Of a stretch of DNA of 64,000 nucleotides, positions 16,202 through 24,712 are shown piece after piece (position 1 is the stretch's first letter; every line of letters starts with the position of its first letter). The notes beneath the pieces are model-generated. The model ran no database searches. It was not told the DNA's origin and was given only the letters and a program-made list of their open reading frames with translations. The position numbers and the translations under genes are program-made. This DNA comes from Flavobacteriales bacterium (GTDB lineage: Bacteria; Bacteroidota; Bacteroidia; Flavobacteriales_D; Sanyastnellaceae), in the NCBI GenBank assembly GCA_002863125.1, contig PKEB01000024.1:47046-111045 (forward strand). Reading direction: 5' to 3'.

Positions 16202-16791
16202 GCTCAAATTCGTCTCGCCTTTCTGTCCTCAAATTCAGGCCTACATGGTGGGTGGGCGTCATGGGAGTCCTGGCGTTCAGCGCGTTGGACTTGAGCTCGT
16301 ACTGCCACCCGACGGAGGAAGGTGAACGCGCGGCAACGGCGGTCAAGGCTGCCGGAATGTTGCCCGATGTCCGCGTCGCAGCGCCCGCCGATGAAGAGGC
16401 GGAAGCCTATGCCGAATTGACTTGGCGGATGCTCGAGGACGTGGAGTTCAAAGACGTCTACGTGGAGGAGCTGGACGCGTACTACTGGAAGCCCACGTTC
16501 GGTGACATAGTCAATGGGCTGGAAGGAAAGGAGGTGCACATCACGGGGTACATGATTCCCGTCGACTTGGATGAGGACTTCTACGTGTTGAGCCGCTACC
16601 CGTTTGCCAATTGCTTTTTCTGTGGAGGTGCCGGACCAGAATCGGTCATTGACCTGCGCTTTGACGGCAAATCCCCCCGCGTCTACCAGACCGATGAGCG
16701 GCTCACGTTCGCAGGAAAGTTCCGCCTGAATGCGGACGACGTGTACCAGATGAATTACATCTTGGACGGCGCCATCGAGTACACGCCCTAA
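16198..16791 (+). CDS. DUF3299-family secreted or membrane-anchored protein
   Basis: 197 residues from ATG 16198, which overlaps the permease stop as ATGA. One hydrophobic segment (WWVGVMGVLAFSALDL) acts as a signal anchor or signal peptide. After an acidic linker, the C-terminal 100 residues carry the DUF3299 core: GKEVHITGYMIPVD, then ANCFFCGGAGPESVIDL with a CxxC pair, then LTFAGKFRLNADDVYQMNYIL. DUF3299 proteins are often encoded near ABC exporters of the MacB type and near metal-related genes. The CFFCGG motif could bind a metal, but this is inference. Its stop overlaps that of the convergent trhO gene by 4 nt. Confidence 0.8.
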   Translation: MSSNSSRLSVLKFRPTWWVGVMGVLAFSALDLSSYCHPTEEGERAATAVKAAGMLPDVRVAAPADEEAEAYAELTWRMLEDVEFKDVYVEELDAYYWKPTFGDIVNGLEGKEVHITGYMIPVDLDEDFYVLSRYPFANCFFCGGAGPESVIDLRFDGKSPRVYQTDERLTFAGKFRLNADDVYQMNYILDGAIEYTP

Positions 16792-17831
16792 TCGTCAGAA
16801 CCCTTCGTTTGTCCTCCGGTGCGGAGGCGGCCTTTGTTGAAGATGCGCGCGCTGTCCTTTTTGCTTTTGCGCAGGGCACGCTGTTCATCTTCCGGCTTAT
16901 GAATGATCTCTTGGCACCGCTCCCCGCAGGTGCCCTCGTACTTCTCCGCGCACGAAGGGCACTGGATGAACAACAAATTGCAGCCCACGTTGGAGCAATT
17001 GGTGTGGTCATCGCAAGAGGCACCGCATTGATGGCAATGAGCGATTACATCATCTGAAATGCGCTCGGCCAAGCGCTCATCGAAAACAAAGTTCTTGCCG
17101 ATGAACCGGTTTTCGAGTCCTTGCTCCCGCACCTGACGGGTGTATTCAATGATGCCGCCGTTGAGTTGGTGCACGTTGGGGAAGCCCTTGTGCTTGAGCC
17201 AGGCTGAGGCCTTTTCGCACCGGATGCCGCCCGTGCAATACATCACGATGTTCTGGTCCTCTTTCCCTTGCAGCATGTTTTCCACCAATTCAATCTCCTC
17301 GCGGAAGGTGTCCACATCCGGCGTGATGGCCCCTTTGAAATGGCCCACCTCGCTTTCGTAGTGGTTGCGCATGTCGATGAGGATGGTGTCATCCTTGGAC
17401 GTCAGCTCATTGAACGATTCCGCATCCAAGTGCACACCAGTTTCGCAGACATCAAACGCGTCGTCGTTGAGGCCGTCCGCCACAATTTTGTCGCGCACCT
17501 TGATGGTCAACTTGAAGAAGGATTTGCCTTCATCAACGGTGTAATTGAGGCGAATGCCGTCCAGAAACGAAATGCTGTACAGATGAGATTTGAAATCCTC
17601 TAGCCGATCGGTCGGGACGGAAATTTGGGCATTGATGCCTTCTTGCGCCACATAGGTGCGGCCCATCACTCCAAATTCATCCCAGTGGGAAAACAAGTAG
17701 TCGCGGAAGAAGGCGGGATTCAAGATGTGCGCATACTGGTAAAAGGAAATCGTTGTTCGACGTTCCTCATCCGTCTGCATGCGCTCCAAGAGCACCTTCC
17801 GGTCGACCAAATTGCGCAGTTGTTGCTTCAT
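16788..17831 (-). CDS. trhO: tRNA uridine(34) hydroxylase, rhodanese-like
   Basis: 347 residues from ATG 17831, matching TrhO (YceA). An N-terminal acylphosphatase-like domain (QISVPTDRLEDFKSHLYS) precedes a rhodanese domain with the active-site loop CTGGIRCEKASAWL. The C-terminus has a cysteine-rich motif (CHQCG, then CSNVGCNLLFIQC) that may bind zinc. TrhO makes 5-hydroxyuridine at the tRNA wobble position. The tail is long, basic and probably disordered (KKDSARIFNKGRLRTGG). A perfect -7 element lies about 57 nt upstream of the ATG. An alternative GTG at 17846 would add five residues. Confidence 0.92.
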   Translation of the reverse strand: MKQQLRNLVDRKVLLERMQTDEERRTTISFYQYAHILNPAFFRDYLFSHWDEFGVMGRTYVAQEGINAQISVPTDRLEDFKSHLYSISFLDGIRLNYTVDEGKSFFKLTIKVRDKIVADGLNDDAFDVCETGVHLDAESFNELTSKDDTILIDMRNHYESEVGHFKGAITPDVDTFREEIELVENMLQGKEDQNIVMYCTGGIRCEKASAWLKHKGFPNVHQLNGGIIEYTRQVREQGLENRFIGKNFVFDERLAERISDDVIAHCHQCGASCDDHTNCSNVGCNLLFIQCPSCAEKYEGTCGERCQEIIHKPEDEQRALRKSKKDSARIFNKGRLRTGGQTKGSDD

Positions 17832-17887
17832 GCGATTACAAGTCACAGTGCCTCTCCAGCGCGGAGGGTCAGAGATTTAACGTTGAG

Positions 17888-17895
17888 CAAAGGTA
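17888..17895 (-). promoter_or_regulatory. -7 promoter element of trhO
   Basis: On the minus strand the bases read TACCTTTG, a perfect TAnnTTTG match, giving a leader of about 50 nt before the ATG at 17831. It diverges from the small gene that begins at 17951. Confidence 0.6.
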
Positions 17896-17950
17896 CGATA
17901 ACGGGATTTGCAGCGTTTTAAAGGTGGAATTGAAACCACCCACCTCGACA

Positions 17951-18154
17951 ATGACCCGAGACATGCTTAGCCTCTGCAAAAAAGTATTGCTCCGTGTGAG
18001 CTCCAACAAAAAGCTATTCGCCCGCGAACTCCGAAAGTCCATCAAGTACCTTACCGGTGAGGACCTCAAGCACTTGAAAACCTGGTGTACCGAACGGTTC
18101 CGGCAACACGCCGAACTTATTGAGTCGGCCTTCCGCCCGTACCCGGCGCTTTGA
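17951..18154 (+). CDS. Small basic conserved hypothetical protein
   Basis: 67 residues from ATG 17951 (a second ATG lies at 17963). The sequence is helical and basic: [20 protein letters not shown] then [21 protein letters not shown] recall similar short proteins of Bacteroidota with the pattern LCKxxLxKVSxDxxLFxKE and a following L-x(3)-E-x(3)-L-K-x-W. I cannot name a function. The helical composition with KYL, KTWC and RF would suit an RNA- or protein-binding role, but this is speculation. Its 3' end overlaps the end of queG by 38 nt in convergent orientation. No clear -7 element is visible upstream. Confidence 0.6.
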   Translation: MTRDMLSLCKKVLLRVSSNKKLFARELRKSIKYLTGEDLKHLKTWCTERFRQHAELIESAFRPYPAL

Positions 18155-19085
18155 ACGCCGCTTGGACGTTGCGCATCAAGCCTTCGTATCCCGTTCGCTT
18201 TACAGCCGTGCCCTTGAACACATCGTGAAAGACCTCCTCGGTCATTTCTTCCCAATCCCTGCGCTTCATCCCGAGCAATTCCGGATGCGGGGCAAATTGC
18301 GGTTCGTTGTGCGGCGTCGCGTGGCGGTTCCACGGGCACACCTCCTGGCACACATCGCACCCGAACACCCAGGGCGATAGGTGCTGGTGCACCGGCTCGG
18401 GGATGGCTCCGCGCAATTCGATGGTGAAATAGCTGATGCACTTGGAACCGTCCACCACCCCCGATTGGATGATGGCGCCGGTCGGGCAGGCGTCGATACA
18501 CCGGGTGCACATGCCGCAGTGATCCGCCGTCGGTGCATCGGGCTCCAAATCGACGTCAATGATCAGCTCGGCGATGAAGAAATAGCTGCCCATGCCTTGG
18601 TTCAGCAGCAAGCTGTTTTTGCCGACCCATCCAAGGCCGCTTTTGGCCGCCCACGCCCGCTCGTGAACGGGTGCGGAATCCACAAACACCCGTCCCCCGA
18701 CCTCGCCCCACTCCCGCTGGGCCCATTTCATTAATTCCTTGAGCTTCCACTTGATGACGTAGTGGTAGTCCTGCCCGTGCGCGTAGCGCGCCACACGTGG
18801 CGCCTCCGGATCCGTCGGTTGCGCTTCGGTATGGTAATTATACAGCAGGGACACGACGGATTTGGCCCCTGGAACCAACTTCCGGGGATCCAATCGCTTG
18901 TCCACGTTGCGTGCCAAATAGGCCATTTCGCCGTGGTAATCCCGGCGCAACCACTCCTCCAGCCGGTCGGCCTCCTCCTCCAAAAACCCGGCTTGGGAAA
19001 CGCCCAAGGCATCAAAGCCCAAGGCCTTCGCCTCGCGAACCAACGCCCGCTTGCGGTCCTGTGCTGTGTGCGCTTGTTTGCCCAT
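18117..19085 (-). CDS. queG: Epoxyqueuosine reductase
   Basis: 322 residues, typical of QueG. The cobalamin-binding domain contains the catalytic region [20 protein letters not shown] (Asp136 is the expected proton donor). Two [4Fe-4S] sites follow: [11 protein letters not shown] (Cys190, 193, 196, 200) and Cys216 with [11 protein letters not shown] (Cys243, 246, 250). It reduces epoxyqueuosine to queuosine in tRNA, the last step of queuosine synthesis. HEAT-like repeats found at the C-terminus of some homologues are absent. The start lies 2 nt after the ruvB stop, so the pair is an operon led by ruvB. It converges with the 67-residue gene. Confidence 0.93.
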   Translation of the reverse strand: MGKQAHTAQDRKRALVREAKALGFDALGVSQAGFLEEEADRLEEWLRRDYHGEMAYLARNVDKRLDPRKLVPGAKSVVSLLYNYHTEAQPTDPEAPRVARYAHGQDYHYVIKWKLKELMKWAQREWGEVGGRVFVDSAPVHERAWAAKSGLGWVGKNSLLLNQGMGSYFFIAELIIDVDLEPDAPTADHCGMCTRCIDACPTGAIIQSGVVDGSKCISYFTIELRGAIPEPVHQHLSPWVFGCDVCQEVCPWNRHATPHNEPQFAPHPELLGMKRRDWEEMTEEVFHDVFKGTAVKRTGYEGLMRNVQAAFKAPGTGGRPTQ

Positions 19086-19087
19086 GG

Positions 19088-20116
19088 TCAGCCGCCAAAC
19101 AAGGTGCCCGATTGACCTTGCGGCGCGCGGCCCAAGTGCGCATAGGCTGCAGCGGTGGCTTGACGCCCGCGCGGCGTCCGCACCAACAACCCTTCTTGGA
19201 TCAAATACGGCTCGTAGACCTCCTCGAGCGTGCCGGGATTCTCCCCGATGGCCGTGGCAATGGTCGATGCCCCGACCGGCCCTCCGTTGAACTTGTCGAT
19301 CAGCGCCGTGAGGATGCGGTTGTCCATTTCGTCCAACCCTTTGCGGTCCACGTTCAAGGCGTCCAAGGCGAATTCCGTAATCTTCTGGTCAATGGTTCCA
19401 TCGCCTTTGATCTCCGCGAAGTCTCGAACCCGGCGCAAGAGCGCGTTGGCGATCCGGGGCGTGCCTCGGGAGCGCGACGCAATCTCATATGCCGCGGCGT
19501 GCTCGATGGGCATTTCCAAGATGCCAGCACTTCGCTCAACGATGTCGGTGAGGGTTTTGGCGTCGTAGTACTGCAACCGGAGGTTGATGCCGAAACGCGC
19601 ACGCAACGGCGCCGTCAACAGCCCGGAGCGCGTCGTTGCACCCACGAGGGTAAACGGGTTGAGTTCGATCTGCACCGTACGGGCATTCGGGCCGGCGTCG
19701 ATGACGAGGTCGATTCGGTAGTCCTCCATCGCGCTGTACAGGTACTCCTCCACCACCGGAGAAAGCCGGTGGATCTCATCGATGAACAACACGTCATTGG
19801 TCTCGAGGTTGGTGAGCAGTCCCGCGAGGTCACCGGGCTTGTCGAGTACGGGCCCGGAAGTGGTTCGGATGGAAACGCCCAGTTCGTTCGCGATGATGTT
19901 GGCCAGAGTCGTCTTGCCCAATCCGGGGGGTCCGTGCAACAACGTGTGATCCAAGGCCTCGCCGCGGTTCGAGGCCGCTTGAACAAATACCCCGAGGTTT
20001 TCCAGCGCCGCGCGCTGTCCCGTGAAGTCATCGAAGCGCGCGGGACGCAGCACGCGGTCCAATTCGCCGTCTGATGGCTGCTCCGCTTCGTTCCTCAAAT
20101 CAAAATCCTCGGTCAT
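19088..20116 (-). CDS. ruvB: Holliday junction branch migration ATPase RuvB
   Basis: 342 residues, the usual length. It has the N-terminal pattern [12 protein letters not shown], Walker A GPPGLGKT (residues 62-69), Walker [11 protein letters not shown], sensor I GATTRSG, and the arginine-finger/sensor II region ending in the winged-helix domain ([17 protein letters not shown]). It drives Holliday junction branch migration with RuvA and RuvC, which are not in this window. It is first in an operon with queG. The start at 20116 is supported by a -7-like TAACTTGC ending four bases upstream, suggesting a leaderless mRNA. Confidence 0.96.
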   Translation of the reverse strand: MTEDFDLRNEAEQPSDGELDRVLRPARFDDFTGQRAALENLGVFVQAASNRGEALDHTLLHGPPGLGKTTLANIIANELGVSIRTTSGPVLDKPGDLAGLLTNLETNDVLFIDEIHRLSPVVEEYLYSAMEDYRIDLVIDAGPNARTVQIELNPFTLVGATTRSGLLTAPLRARFGINLRLQYYDAKTLTDIVERSAGILEMPIEHAAAYEIASRSRGTPRIANALLRRVRDFAEIKGDGTIDQKITEFALDALNVDRKGLDEMDNRILTALIDKFNGGPVGASTIATAIGENPGTLEEVYEPYLIQEGLLVRTPRGRQATAAAYAHLGRAPQGQSGTLFGG

Positions 20117-20120
20117 GGTC

Positions 20121-20128
20121 GCAAGTTA
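20121..20128 (-). promoter_or_regulatory. Putative -7 element of ruvB-queG, leaderless configuration
   Basis: On the minus strand the bases read TAACTTGC, then GACC, then the ruvB ATG at 20116. The element deviates from TAnnTTTG in its last two bases but is identical to the one before the aminotransferase gene at 40766. Confidence 0.45.
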
Positions 20129-20142
20129 ATCCGGTTGGCCAT

Positions 20143-20178
20143 AAAAAAAGCCCCACCGGTTGACCCGATGAGGCTTTT
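20143..20178 (-). terminator. Intrinsic terminator of the act-cox operon
   Basis: Reading the minus strand, bases 20178-20165 and 20159-20146 form a 14-bp stem with two G-U pairs around a 5-nt loop, and a run of seven T follows (20149-20143). It lies 16 nt after the coxA stop and before the ruvB promoter. Confidence 0.85.
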
Positions 20179-20194
20179 CATGAAGTTCGTTGCG

Positions 20195-21952
20195 TCAGTG
20201 GATTTCTTCACCCGCCAAGGCCGGAGTGGTCTGCGGTACGAAGTCATCATCGTGGGCTGGGTTCGAGTAATCGTACGCCCAACGGTGTACCTCTGGAAGC
20301 GGACCGTCCCAGTTGCCATGTACGTGCTGAACCGGCGTCGTCCATTCCAGCGTGTTGGACTTCCAAGGATTTTGAACCGCCTTTTGGCCGTAGAAAATGC
20401 TGTAGAAGAAGTTGAACAAGAAGAACAACTGACCGATGGCACCCACAATCGCGAACGTCGAGATGATGGGCTGCAAGTCCATGACGGAATCCAAGAAGTC
20501 AAAGTTGCTGTACTCGTAGTAGCGGCGAGGCGCCCCGGCGATGCCAACGAAGTGCATCGGGAAGAATACCCCATAGCCCGCGATCAACGTCACCCAGAAG
20601 TGAGCGTAGCCCAACTTGGTGTTCATCATGCGGCCAAACATCTTCGGGAACCAGTGGTAAATGCCCGCGAGCATACCGAAGATGGCCGACATGCCCATCA
20701 CAATGTGGAAGTGCGCTACCACGAAGTAGGTGTCGTGTACGTTTACATCAAGGGCTGAATCCGCCAAGATGATTCCGGTCAAGCCGCCTGTAACGAACGT
20801 GCTGACCAAACCAACACTGAACAGCATGGCCGGTGTAAAGCGCAAGTTGCCTTGCCATAAAGTGGTGATGTAGTTGAATGCCTTTACTGCGGAAGGAATC
20901 GCAATCAACAACGTCGTGAAGACGAACACCGAACCGAGGAACGGGTTCATACCGGTCACAAACATGTGGTGACCCCATACGATGAAGCTCAAGAAACCGA
21001 TTCCCAAGATGGAACCGACCATGGCCTTGTAACCAAAGATGGGCTTGCGTGCGTTGGTGGCGATGACCTCCGAGCTGATGCCCAATGCAGGCAACAATAC
21101 GATGTACACCTCAGGGTGGCCCAAGAACCAGAACAAGTGCTGGTACAGGATGGGCGAACCACCTGTAACGTCCAATGCCTCACCGCCGATGAAGATGTCC
21201 GACAGGTAAAAGGCCGTGCCCATGGTGCGGTCCATCAAGAGGAGCACCACCGCAGAAACCAAAACCGGGAAGGACAACACGCCGAGGATGGCGGTCACCA
21301 TGAACGCCCAAATGGTCAAGGGCAAGCGCGTCATCGACATGCCTTTGGTGCGCAAGTTGATCACCGTTACTACGTAGTTCAATCCGCCCAACAGCGAGCT
21401 AACAACGAAGAGTACCATGGAAATCAACCACAAGGTCATGCCCATTCCGCTACCCGGCATCGCCTGTGGCAACGCACTGAGCGGTGGGTAGACAGTCCAT
21501 CCTCCTGATGCGGCACCGCCCTCGACAAAGAGCGAGAGGATCATGATGACGCTTGAGAAGAAGAAGAACCAGTAGCTGAGCATGTTCAAGAAGCCCGATG
21601 CCATGTCCCGCGCACCAATTTGCAACGGAATGAGCAGGTTCGAGAATGTCCCTGAGAGGCCACCGGTCAAAACAAAGAAGACCATGATGGTACCGTGAAT
21701 GGTGACCAAGGCCAGGTACGCATTGCGATCCAGGACACCGTCCGGCGCCCACTTGCCCAAGAAAGTCTCGAGGATGGCAAAGCTTTCACCGGGCCAGCCC
21801 AACTGCAATCGGAAGAAGACCGACAGCATAACGGCTACAATGCCCATCACAATGGCGGTCACCAAGAACTGCTTGGAGATCATCTTGTGATCGTGCGAGA
21901 AAACGTACTTCGAGATGAAGCTTTCTTCGTGATGATGTGCGTGTGCTCCCAT
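20195..21952 (-). CDS. coxA: Cytochrome c oxidase subunit I
   Basis: 585 residues, an A-type haem-copper oxidase core with about 12 transmembrane helices. Copper B and haem signatures are visible: FWFLGHPEVYIVLLPALG (CuB His with the cross-linked Tyr), WGHHMFVTGM (two CuB His) and HDTYFVVAHFHIVMG (haem a and a3 His). The N-terminal haem ligand is probably in ALVTIHGTIM. It reduces oxygen to water and pumps protons at the inner membrane. It lies 2 nt after coxB at the end of the act operon and is followed by a strong terminator. Subunits III and IV are not encoded here. Confidence 0.96.
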   Translation of the reverse strand: MGAHAHHHEESFISKYVFSHDHKMISKQFLVTAIVMGIVAVMLSVFFRLQLGWPGESFAILETFLGKWAPDGVLDRNAYLALVTIHGTIMVFFVLTGGLSGTFSNLLIPLQIGARDMASGFLNMLSYWFFFFSSVIMILSLFVEGGAASGGWTVYPPLSALPQAMPGSGMGMTLWLISMVLFVVSSLLGGLNYVVTVINLRTKGMSMTRLPLTIWAFMVTAILGVLSFPVLVSAVVLLLMDRTMGTAFYLSDIFIGGEALDVTGGSPILYQHLFWFLGHPEVYIVLLPALGISSEVIATNARKPIFGYKAMVGSILGIGFLSFIVWGHHMFVTGMNPFLGSVFVFTTLLIAIPSAVKAFNYITTLWQGNLRFTPAMLFSVGLVSTFVTGGLTGIILADSALDVNVHDTYFVVAHFHIVMGMSAIFGMLAGIYHWFPKMFGRMMNTKLGYAHFWVTLIAGYGVFFPMHFVGIAGAPRRYYEYSNFDFLDSVMDLQPIISTFAIVGAIGQLFFLFNFFYSIFYGQKAVQNPWKSNTLEWTTPVQHVHGNWDGPLPEVHRWAYDYSNPAHDDDFVPQTTPALAGEEIH

Positions 21953-21954
21953 GA

Positions 21955-23430
21955 TTAAAGCGATGCAGTTACGTTAGTAGATTCTTCGGTGGTGACGGCT
22001 TGCTCCATTTCCGGTTCATCTGAACCTTCCTTGACCAAGAACTCATCTTGCTCAGCGAGCCAAGCCGCATATTGCTCTTCGGTTTCGACGATGACCTTCA
22101 TCTGCATGTTGAAGTGGGCAGCTCCGCACACTTTGTTACACAAAAGGACATAATCAAATTCCGGATCGTTCAACACCGTTCGCATGGAATCGGTGGTGAT
22201 GGTTGGCGTCATTTTGAAACGCGTAGGAACGCCTGGTACCGTGTTCATCTGCGCCCTGAAGGCCGGCATGTACGCTGAGTGAATGACGTCACGTGAACGG
22301 AATACAAACTCTACCTCTTGGCCTACTGGTAAGTGGAATTCTCCTTTCACGATGCGGTCGTCCATGCCCGCTTCCCATGCGCTCAAGTTGCCGTCGAAGT
22401 CGAATTCGCGGATCTCTTGGATGCGCTGGCGGTGACGCTGCAATCGGTACAGCTTGTCCTCCTTAGCTTCGTACGCCGCGTCTGTGAGGATGGTCACCTT
22501 ATCGGAAGCCAACATCTCATCGATTTCGTGGATGCGCGCCTCGAGGACTGCTTTCAATGCACCGTCGTCGTGACCGTGATCCGCGTGGTCGTCATGGCCG
22601 TGGCCATCGTGGTCGTGGCCATCATGGTCGGCATGGTCATCATTACCGTGGTCGCCGTGATCGTCATGGCCGTGGCCCCCGTGACCATGGTCGTCGCCAG
22701 CGAGCTTTGCTACCAATGCTTCGCGCTCTGCGAGCAAGTGGCCCTTCTCGTAGGAGATTTCTTGTTCCACCTTCGCAATCTTGCCCTCAATCTCTTCCAA
22801 TGCCTCCGCGATGCCGTCGGCAGTCACAATACCCAAGGCGTTCATGGGCGTAATGAGGTTGTAGTTGGCCAACCCAAATTCACCATCGTTTCCGGGGTAA
22901 CGAGCTGTCCAGTCAAATTGCTTTGAATAGAGTTCAACACGGAGGGCGTCGTCTGCTGCATCCCCAGTCATCTGGTTCCACGTGCGCAGACCAAACGCGA
23001 TGATCACCGCCAAAACAATCGAAGGAACGACCGTCCAAACCAATTCGAGGCGGTTGTCGTGAGCGAAGAAACGCGCCTTGCGGTCTGCACGGTAGTAATA
23101 CTTCGCCGCAAACCAGAACAACAGGGTGTTCACGATGAAGAACACCGTGAAGATGATGGCCATGTTGAAATTCATCAACTGGTCAACCGCCACACCGTGT
23201 TCCGTTGCCGGAGGCGTGCCATACGAGCCGTAGTACACCAAGAGGTAAATAAACGATGCATAAAAGACCGCCATGAATGCCAAGAACGCCCCGCCATTCA
23301 ATCGGTTATCTGCTTCTGAAATGTCCTCTTCACGCTTCCCTCGCAAAGAGATGGAAAGCTGGTAGACTTTGGAAAGCTGCACGGCAGCCACCAAACCCAG
23401 GACAACAACAAGGAGAATGAGCAATTTCAT
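21955..23430 (-). CDS. coxB: Cytochrome c oxidase subunit II with His/Asp-rich insertion
   Basis: 491 residues, longer than the usual 250-400. It has an extra N-terminal membrane region (VVVLGLVAAVQL, FLAFMAVFYASFIYLLVYYG), then the two standard helices (AIIFTVFFIVNTLLFWFA and VWTVVPSIVLAVIIAFGL), then the cupredoxin domain. The CuA site is complete: DVIHSAYMP (first His) and CNKVCGAAHFNM (C-x3-C-x3-H-x2-M). An insertion of about 150 residues precedes the CuA region: a helix, a 44-residue tract at about residues 246-289 with 15 His and 16 Asp, and another charged helix. There is no fused cytochrome c domain. Electrons presumably come from ActA or ActE. Confidence 0.93.
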   Translation of the reverse strand: MKLLILLVVVLGLVAAVQLSKVYQLSISLRGKREEDISEADNRLNGGAFLAFMAVFYASFIYLLVYYGSYGTPPATEHGVAVDQLMNFNMAIIFTVFFIVNTLLFWFAAKYYYRADRKARFFAHDNRLELVWTVVPSIVLAVIIAFGLRTWNQMTGDAADDALRVELYSKQFDWTARYPGNDGEFGLANYNLITPMNALGIVTADGIAEALEEIEGKIAKVEQEISYEKGHLLAEREALVAKLAGDDHGHGGHGHDDHGDHGNDDHADHDGHDHDGHGHDDHADHGHDDGALKAVLEARIHEIDEMLASDKVTILTDAAYEAKEDKLYRLQRHRQRIQEIREFDFDGNLSAWEAGMDDRIVKGEFHLPVGQEVEFVFRSRDVIHSAYMPAFRAQMNTVPGVPTRFKMTPTITTDSMRTVLNDPEFDYVLLCNKVCGAAHFNMQMKVIVETEEQYAAWLAEQDEFLVKEGSDEPEMEQAVTTEESTNVTASL

Positions 23431-23450
23431 TTCTTAGGAGATTCTTGTTA

Positions 23451-24710
23451 TCAGTAATGGAGGTCTTTTGATTCTTGCAACATCGGATGGCCCTTCGGAA
23501 TCAGCGGGGCTTTGTTCAGCGCATTCAGCGTGCGATTGAGGTAAAGGCCCAAGAACCCTAAGAACAACGCGATTTCAAAAATACCGAATTCGTTGTGGTC
23601 GAACATTGTGCCGGGTATGACAAGCAGATAAACATCCGCGAAATGCCCAATAAAGATGAGCAAGCCAACTGGGACAATGAACTTGGCGTTGCGCTTGGTA
23701 TCACGTGGCAACAGCGTGTAGAATGGAACCGCAAAGTTGATGAAGAACGTCAACATGAACGGCACCTGGTAATCGGTGAAGAAACGCTGCGTGTAGTACG
23801 TCACTTCTTCCGGAATGTTCGCGTACCAGATCAACAAGAACTGGCTCACCCAGAGGTAACTCCACAGCATGGAAATCGCGAACATCCACTTGGAGATGTC
23901 GTGCATGTGGCTGGAGGAAACTTCCTGGTAGTAGCCTTTGCTGCGCAACCAGATTAACCCGAGGTTCAGCATGATCATGAAGCTGACCCACATGCCGGAG
24001 AAGAGGTACCAGCCAAAGAGCGTCGAGAACCAGTGCACATCAATGGACATGACCCAATCCCACGCCAACATCGAGCTAAACACCGCAAAGAACACCAAGA
24101 ACAGCGCGCTGCGGCGGAATTGCTTGAAGTGAAGGTCCAGGCTTGGCTGCTCGTCTTCCAGCAGTGACCACCGGCGGAACAAGCGCGCAAAAATCAAGAA
24201 CGTCGCAACGTAACCGATGGTACGCAACCAGAAGAACCAGGTCGCGAAGTAGGGCTGCTTGCCCGCTATGATGTGGTCGTAGTTGGGGTTAGCGACGGCG
24301 CCTTCCGTCATTTCATCCACGTATTGGGTGTGATCCCCGTCCACAATCATGTACTCGTGGTACAAGGTCGAATCCATCCAGTGGTACAGGTGGTGGGCAT
24401 GGAAAAACTGCCCGGCCGCCAACACGACCACAATCACCCCTGCCCCGATGGGCAAGAAATGCCACATCGCCTCAAACGTGCGTTTGATGACAACCGACCA
24501 CGATGCCTCCACCGCGTAGTTCAACGCGTAGAAGAAGAGGGCCGCCAAGGAAATGGAGAACCAGAAAAATCCGTTGATGAGCAAGTTTGCCCACCAGCGT
24601 TGGTGGTGCGCTGAACCATCGGTCAAAAATCCACCGATGAGGGCTAGCAACCCAATGCCCATGAGCACTTGGGTAACCAGTTTGGTGCGTCCTTCGAATT
24701 TGAATTCCAT
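23451..24710 (-). CDS. actF: Alternative complex III subunit ActF (quinol-interacting membrane protein)
   Basis: 419 residues with about ten transmembrane helices, similar to the C-terminal membrane part of NrfD-like ActC. Examples of helices are LMGIGLLALIGGFL, ILMLNLGLIWL-type segments and the last IALFLGFLGLYLN. Conserved tracts include HAHHLYHWMDSTLYHEYM and MSIDVHWFSTLFGWYLFSGMW, the latter characteristic of ActF. It belongs to the quinol:cytochrome c oxidoreductase that replaces the bc1 complex in Bacteroidota. Its gene lies 2 nt after actE and 20 nt before coxB. Confidence 0.92.
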   Translation of the reverse strand: MEFKFEGRTKLVTQVLMGIGLLALIGGFLTDGSAHHQRWWANLLINGFFWFSISLAALFFYALNYAVEASWSVVIKRTFEAMWHFLPIGAGVIVVVLAAGQFFHAHHLYHWMDSTLYHEYMIVDGDHTQYVDEMTEGAVANPNYDHIIAGKQPYFATWFFWLRTIGYVATFLIFARLFRRWSLLEDEQPSLDLHFKQFRRSALFLVFFAVFSSMLAWDWVMSIDVHWFSTLFGWYLFSGMWVSFMIMLNLGLIWLRSKGYYQEVSSSHMHDISKWMFAISMLWSYLWVSQFLLIWYANIPEEVTYYTQRFFTDYQVPFMLTFFINFAVPFYTLLPRDTKRNAKFIVPVGLLIFIGHFADVYLLVIPGTMFDHNEFGIFEIALFLGFLGLYLNRTLNALNKAPLIPKGHPMLQESKDLHY

Positions 24711-24712
24711 GA

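Noticed and set aside
18797..20074. 425-codon open frame on the plus strand opposite queG and ruvB
   Set aside because: The opposite strand encodes QueG and RuvB with all catalytic motifs. The frame is rich in Arg, Gly and Pro with no domain.
22559..22697. Short DNA repeats that looked like a tandem repeat or small CRISPR array
   Set aside because: They are in-frame codons for a His/Asp-rich segment of coxB, with no constant repeat or spacer lengths.
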